From positions 1 to 46,021 of the forward strand of contig JACQFE010000057.1 of NCBI GenBank assembly GCA_016200265.1: a DNA stretch of 46,021 nucleotides. Direction: 5' to 3'. Below are positions 42,508 through 46,021 of this stretch, piece after piece. The notes below the pieces were generated by a model that was given only the letters and a program-made list of their open reading frames with translations, searched no databases and was not told where the DNA came from. Within the stretch, counting starts at the first letter, position 1. Every line of letters begins with the position of its first letter. The position numbers and the translations under genes are program-made. The stretch is from Planctomycetota bacterium (GTDB lineage Bacteria > Planctomycetota > Phycisphaerae > UBA1845).

Positions 42508-43410
42508 TCAGGGCAATGCTCTGGCAGCAACCAACACGTTCCACGTCGTTTCGTCAGCGGCGCGGTCGAAATCAGGCATGGATCCCACGCGCACCAGCGA
42601 GAATCCGGCGGTGGAGAGAAAGCGGTCGAAATCTTCATCGAAAAAGAAGCGGACACAATGCGTTTCTTCCCAATGCTGCGGTGTGGCACTCTGGGCCTCA
42701 TCAAGCGAGAAGTGGATGGTCACTCGGCGGCGCGGCACATCAAGTCTGGGAGTGGATACGCGCAGCAAGCGGCAGGATTCGCGTTCGATCGGCTTCATAC
42801 GCGACGTAGGCGGCTCGCGAAGCACAGCCGGGCCGTACCAGCAATCGAACAACAACAATCCGCCATCGCGAAGGTGGACGCGCGCCGTGCGCAAGGCCGC
42901 GACGACATCCTCGTCTTCGAGTTGGTATCCGATGACCGCGAACATCATCAAGGCCACATCAAATTTTCGATCGCAGCGGAAATTACGAATGTCGCCGACG
43001 GCGAATTCGAGCTCTCTTTCTGGGCGCTTCGCTTGGGGAGATTGACTTACCCCCCTTTGTTCCCCCCTTGTAAAGGGGGGAGGTGCTTCGACACGCCGAA
43101 AACTCACTTCTCGCGAGGCGCGCTCGCGGGCTTTGGAAATCATGTGCAGAGATCGATCAACGCCAAGAACGTGATGACCGCGATCGGCGAGCGAGATTGC
43201 GTGGCGCCCTGTACCGCAGCCGAGATCGAGAATATCGAAGGCCGAGGAAGAAATTCGACCATGATTTGCGATGATTCGCTCAATGAGATCGCATTCGGCC
43301 TCGTAGTCTTTGTCGGCGTAGAGCGCGTCATAGACGCCGGAATAAAGTTTTCCGAACGGCTCTTCCGCGAGTGGCGATGATGGAGAATGAGTGGATAAGT
43401 GCGAAGTCAA
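42508..43410 (-). CDS. SAM-dependent methyltransferase, with a repeat-derived insert
   Basis: 300 residues. FDILDLGCGTGRHAISLADR is motif I, HHVLGVDRSLHMISKARE motif II, and FAVGDIRNFRCDRKFDVALMM motif III, so it is a class I enzyme of the cyclopropane/UbiE-like kind. Between motifs II and III a stretch containing PPPFTRGEQRGVSQSPQ is encoded by a palindromic DNA repeat rather than by typical protein sequence. Its ATG overlaps the cupin stop (ATGA), so it is the last gene of a glycosyltransferase-cupin-methyltransferase operon. Substrate unknown, perhaps a surface glycan. Confidence 0.8.
   Translation of the reverse strand: MTSHLSTHSPSSPLAEEPFGKLYSGVYDALYADKDYEAECDLIERIIANHGRISSSAFDILDLGCGTGRHAISLADRGHHVLGVDRSLHMISKARERASREVSFRRVEAPPPFTRGEQRGVSQSPQAKRPERELEFAVGDIRNFRCDRKFDVALMMFAVIGYQLEDEDVVAALRTARVHLRDGGLLLFDCWYGPAVLREPPTSRMKPIERESCRLLRVSTPRLDVPRRRVTIHFSLDEAQSATPQHWEETHCVRFFFDEDFDRFLSTAGFSLVRVGSMPDFDRAADETTWNVLVAARALP
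43042..43083. repeat. Palindromic repeat inside the methyltransferase gene
   Basis: TTGACTTACCCCCCTTTGTT followed by CCCCCCTTGTAAAGGGGGGA. The second part is a 9-bp perfect stem with a three-base loop (43061-43081), and CCCCCCTTTG at its left is a near direct repeat. It is in frame and adds about 17 residues. Confidence 0.75.
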
Positions 43411-43832
43411 AAGTATTTCTTCTCAGTTAGGCCTGTGTAGGGGCCCTGCTTGATTTCAAGCAGAACCGTGTCTTCGATCATGTGGAAGCCGTGGCCTCCG
43501 GCGATGAGAATCAGCACGTCGCCGACGTGGAGCTCCCTTTGGGCGATCAGGATTCCTCCATCCGCGTACAGCTCGACTTCGCAGTGACCTTTTCGCACGA
43601 CGAGCACTTCGCCGGTCCCTATGATTTTTCGCTGGATCGGCAGATGCCTGTGGCGAGGGATCGAGGTGCCAGCCCGATAAACCACGAAGCCAACCTGCTG
43701 CGTCCAATCGGTCGGCGTGACGAATTCAGTGATCGGCGGCTTGTGCGATGCGTAGACGATGCAGGCGAGCGGACGCTGATCGGTGTCAACAATCTGCTCG
43801 ATGTGCGGGGCGATTGCTGGGGCATGGCTCAT
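43407..43832 (-). CDS. Cupin-fold protein
   Basis: 141 residues. Cupin motif 1 is visible as GTSIPRHRHLPIQRKIIGTGEV (quoted in part), with the His pair HRH, and motif 2 as GDVLILIAGGHGFHMIED. The single small beta-barrel domain is like that of sugar-nucleotide or polysaccharide-modifying cupins such as WbuC-type proteins. It overlaps both neighbours by four bases (ATGA), so glycosyltransferase, cupin and methyltransferase are co-translated. It may modify or bind a nucleotide sugar for the glycan made by this operon. Function inferred. Confidence 0.75.
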   Translation of the reverse strand: MSHAPAIAPHIEQIVDTDQRPLACIVYASHKPPITEFVTPTDWTQQVGFVVYRAGTSIPRHRHLPIQRKIIGTGEVLVVRKGHCEVELYADGGILIAQRELHVGDVLILIAGGHGFHMIEDTVLLEIKQGPYTGLTEKKYF

Positions 43833-45100
43833 GTTTGAACTCCAACATTTAATTGCGAAGCGAAGCCTCTCGAATTCGTCGCGAGGTGAGTGGCCGCGGA
43901 TTCGATGATCTCGCTCAGTCGATTGCGAAAATCATCCGGCGTGTATTCCGCTAGCTTTCGCCGGCCATTTTTGATCAGAGTTTGACGGAGCGCGTTATCA
44001 CTCCACAATTTTTGGATGCCAATCGCGATCTCTTCATCGCTTTCAGGATTCACCGTCATCGCTGCATCGCCAACTTGTTCCAAGATTCCGCGAATTCGCG
44101 ACGTCAGGACCGGACAATCAAGTGACCATGCTTCGAGAAATGGAATGTTCGTCGGCCCAAAAAATGTGGGCATGATCAGCGCGGTTGCGCCGGCGTACAG
44201 CCCCGCAATTTCTTCATCCGACACATATCCGAGATGTCGCACTTGTTCGTTCAAGTGAAGGACGCCGCATCGTTTCTGGATTTTCGATTCGACTTCGGTT
44301 CGAATCGCGCCCGAAGCGCTGCCGGTCAGGATCAAAGGAATCTCCAGGCCGTGGCGCTTCTTCAACAGTCCCAGCGCTTCGATAATTCGCAGATGATTTT
44401 TGTGTGGCCAAAACTGCGCCGGGTAGAACAGAAATCGATCGGGCAACATGAATTTCTTGCGGACCTGCGCGGTGAGAGATTGTGCCGTTGATTGCCCGAC
44501 CGATCGCGGAGGGGAATATGGAAGAACCTTCACGCGAGGACGAGTGATGCCGAAGCGCGAAAAGGCGCGAATGATGTCTTCTTTTCCTACTTCGGATTCC
44601 GCGATGAGCAGGATGGCCTTGGATGCCACGTTTCGCAATACATACTCACGCCGCCGGAATTCGCCGCCGGCGGAGACTTCGGGAAACTCCGGATGATGAA
44701 GGTGCTGGAGATCATGAATCGACATGATGAACGGCACGCCACATTCGAACGAGAGTCGATGCGGCGAAGGATAAATCATCAACTTGACACCGCATTCGAG
44801 AATCCAATCGCGCATGTCGGTCTGCTGGATCGGAGCGACGGAGTTCGTTGCGCAATCGAAATCGAAATCGATCGTAGGTGTCGGCGCCCACGGGGGACGA
44901 AATGATCGAATTGTCCACCCGCCATCGGCGTATTTCAGGAGCAATTCGTCATTCGGGTCGTGAGCGAAGATGACGAATTCGTATTCGCACAAGGGATGAC
45001 CTTCACGGCTGAGATCGAAGAGCGCATCCATCAACGAGACGGCATATTGGTATATGCCGCCATCGTGCCGCTTGAGGTTAGGATGAATGCCGATTCGCAT
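43829..45100 (-). CDS. Glycosyltransferase family 4 (GT-B)
   Basis: 423 residues. The N-terminal domain opens MRIGIHPNLKRHDGGIYQYA with the GT4 glycine motif. The C-terminal domain has FLFYPAQFWPHKNHLRIIEAL, LILTGSASGAIRTEVE, the family's FGPTNIPFLEAWSLDCPVLTS (here NIPFLEAW in place of the usual GxPxxEA), and a final helix. An EX7E-like acidic pair is not clear. It transfers a sugar from a nucleotide donor; the acceptor is probably a surface polysaccharide. The stop is coupled to the cupin start, and the upstream glycosyltransferase ends 51 bases away. Confidence 0.85.
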   Translation of the reverse strand: MRIGIHPNLKRHDGGIYQYAVSLMDALFDLSREGHPLCEYEFVIFAHDPNDELLLKYADGGWTIRSFRPPWAPTPTIDFDFDCATNSVAPIQQTDMRDWILECGVKLMIYPSPHRLSFECGVPFIMSIHDLQHLHHPEFPEVSAGGEFRRREYVLRNVASKAILLIAESEVGKEDIIRAFSRFGITRPRVKVLPYSPPRSVGQSTAQSLTAQVRKKFMLPDRFLFYPAQFWPHKNHLRIIEALGLLKKRHGLEIPLILTGSASGAIRTEVESKIQKRCGVLHLNEQVRHLGYVSDEEIAGLYAGATALIMPTFFGPTNIPFLEAWSLDCPVLTSRIRGILEQVGDAAMTVNPESDEEIAIGIQKLWSDNALRQTLIKNGRRKLAEYTPDDFRNRLSEIIESAATHLATNSRGFASQLNVGVQT

Positions 45101-45151
45101 GGACGTCCTTTCTACATCGGCATTTGGGACGCACGAGCATTCGCAGGCGGG

Positions 45152-46021
45152 CTATTCCTTTGCCGCGACGAGATGCGAGGCCTTTTTGCGTGCGTGGTTG
45201 CGGAAAACCTGCAAAAGCTCGGCCATCCTGTGGGCGTAGGTATGTTCGCGGAGTGTGCGTTGCTGACCGACGGCGGCAATCGCGGCTCGCTCACTTTCAT
45301 GTTCAAGCAAGTGGCGGATTTTTTCGGCGCATTCGGCAGTGCTGCCATACGTGGCGACCTCGCGATCCGGCTCAAACAAGTCTGCAAGATGCGAACGCTT
45401 TTCTGTCAACAGGCAAGTCTCCATTCCGGTGGCCTCATACATTCGCATGTTATTGCACCACTCCGTGTTCGGCCTGCCATCGACTTCGATCCATGCGTGG
45501 CGGTTCAAGGTGATCCGCGATTGCTGAAGCGTTTCGTACATCCGCCGGCCCCAGACTTGGCCGCCGAAATGCTTTCGAATGGGCGAGCTTTCGGAGGTTT
45601 GCTCCAATCCATAACAGAACACATCGATCTCGACTTCGCCCAGCAATCCTTCGAGCCAGGGGATTCGATCGGGATGTGACGGTGCAAAGCCGCCGACGAA
45701 GGACACGTTGAAGGCCGCGGGCTGCGGCCTGATGCGCCGGAGGACACGGGCGTCGAAACCGAGACGAAGATGCTCCGCGTGCATTCCTCGTCTACGGAAA
45801 TGATCTACGATCTGCGGCAATGACGACATCATGAGGTCATAAGAACGAAAAGTCCGATTGGCTGGGAGCGGTGAGGCGATTTCGCCAACGATGAGCCGAC
45901 CGTCGCGCTTCATTGCCGTAAGAAAGGCGTCGCCGAGCGGAGACCATTCGAAGACGTAAACGACATCGGGTTTGAAGGCGTCAATTTGGGCCGTGATGAT
46001 GGCTCGCCGGCGGTCGTGGAT
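45152..46021 (-). CDS. CgeB-like glycosyltransferase, N-terminus outside the window
   Basis: About 290 residues visible; the frame is open to the window edge, with no start in it. The visible start reads IHDRRRAIITAQIDAFKPDV, followed by VVYVFEWSPLGDAF. Next are VGEIASPLPANRTFRSYDLM, a beta-strand set around FNVSFVGGFAPSHPDRIPWL, VFCYGLEQTS, and the C-terminal block NNMRMYEATGMETCLLTE. This last is the MYE.TG..... signature of CgeB/spore-coat-like glycosyltransferases (DUF3880 and GT4 C-terminal domain). An ATG at 45913 is only an internal Met. First gene of the surface-glycan operon visible here; acceptor unknown. Confidence 0.8.
   Translation of the reverse strand: MHDRRRAIITAQIDAFKPDVVYVFEWSPLGDAFLTAMKRDGRLIVGEIASPLPANRTFRSYDLMMSSLPQIVDHFRRRGMHAEHLRLGFDARVLRRIRPQPAAFNVSFVGGFAPSHPDRIPWLEGLLGEVEIDVFCYGLEQTSESSPIRKHFGGQVWGRRMYETLQQSRITLNRHAWIEVDGRPNTEWCNNMRMYEATGMETCLLTEKRSHLADLFEPDREVATYGSTAECAEKIRHLLEHESERAAIAAVGQQRTLREHTYAHRMAELLQVFRNHARKKASHLVAAKE

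Overview
The window looks like a chromosomal piece of a planctomycete, probably of the Phycisphaerae type. The evidence is two secreted right-handed beta-helix proteins with planctomycete-style C-terminal calcium-binding dockerin-like repeats, moderately high GC, complete nuo genes read in the order A to N, and many short palindromic repeats shared between intergenic and coding DNA. This placement is an inference from sequence style; no rRNA is present.

Layout. (1) 1-4.2 kb: the tail of an IS1595/ISXO2-like transposase, then a 1236-residue NACHT-type STAND NTPase on the minus strand, possibly preceded by a tiny membrane protein. (2) 4.3-14.1 kb: an accessory element read on the plus strand and ending in a tyrosine recombinase beside the 3' end of a tRNA-Pro(UGG) gene. 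It carries a run of small, mostly coupled genes (membrane proteins, a Cys-rich protein), a HerA/TraD-like P-loop ATPase, a PD-(D/E)XK-like protein, and a vWA - PP2C phosphatase - Ser/Thr kinase triad that matches the TerY-P phosphorylation triad. The PP2C gene has a single frameshift. (3) 14.4-16.5 kb: a secreted M20 amidohydrolase and NAD(P)HX epimerase. (4) 16.5-33.9 kb: all 14 subunits of respiratory complex I on the minus strand, interrupted by two unrelated genes (a nucleotidyltransferase-like gene between nuoD and nuoE, and a multi-pass membrane protein between nuoE and nuoF). (5) 34.0-36.1 kb: a hypothetical gene, an OmpA-type lipoprotein, and a repeat-rich non-coding stretch holding two perfect parS (ParB-binding) palindromes 32 bp apart. 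(6) 36.1-40.5 kb: two divergent paralogous beta-helix exoproteins. (7) 40.8-46.0 kb: elongation factor P with an unusual Asn at the tip of its modification loop, two convergent methyltransferases, and a coupled glycosyltransferase / cupin / methyltransferase operon running off the window.

How the parts fit. Regions 3-7 read as ordinary host genome, with energy metabolism, envelope and surface glycan functions. Regions 1-2 read as an acquired defence-type island: a NACHT sensor next to an integrase element whose cargo combines a membrane set, a DNA-pump-like ATPase with a nuclease-fold partner, and a reversible phosphorylation switch. That combination is the best candidate for an undescribed system here. 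The paired parS sites suggest that the window lies in the origin-proximal, ParB-organised part of the chromosome.
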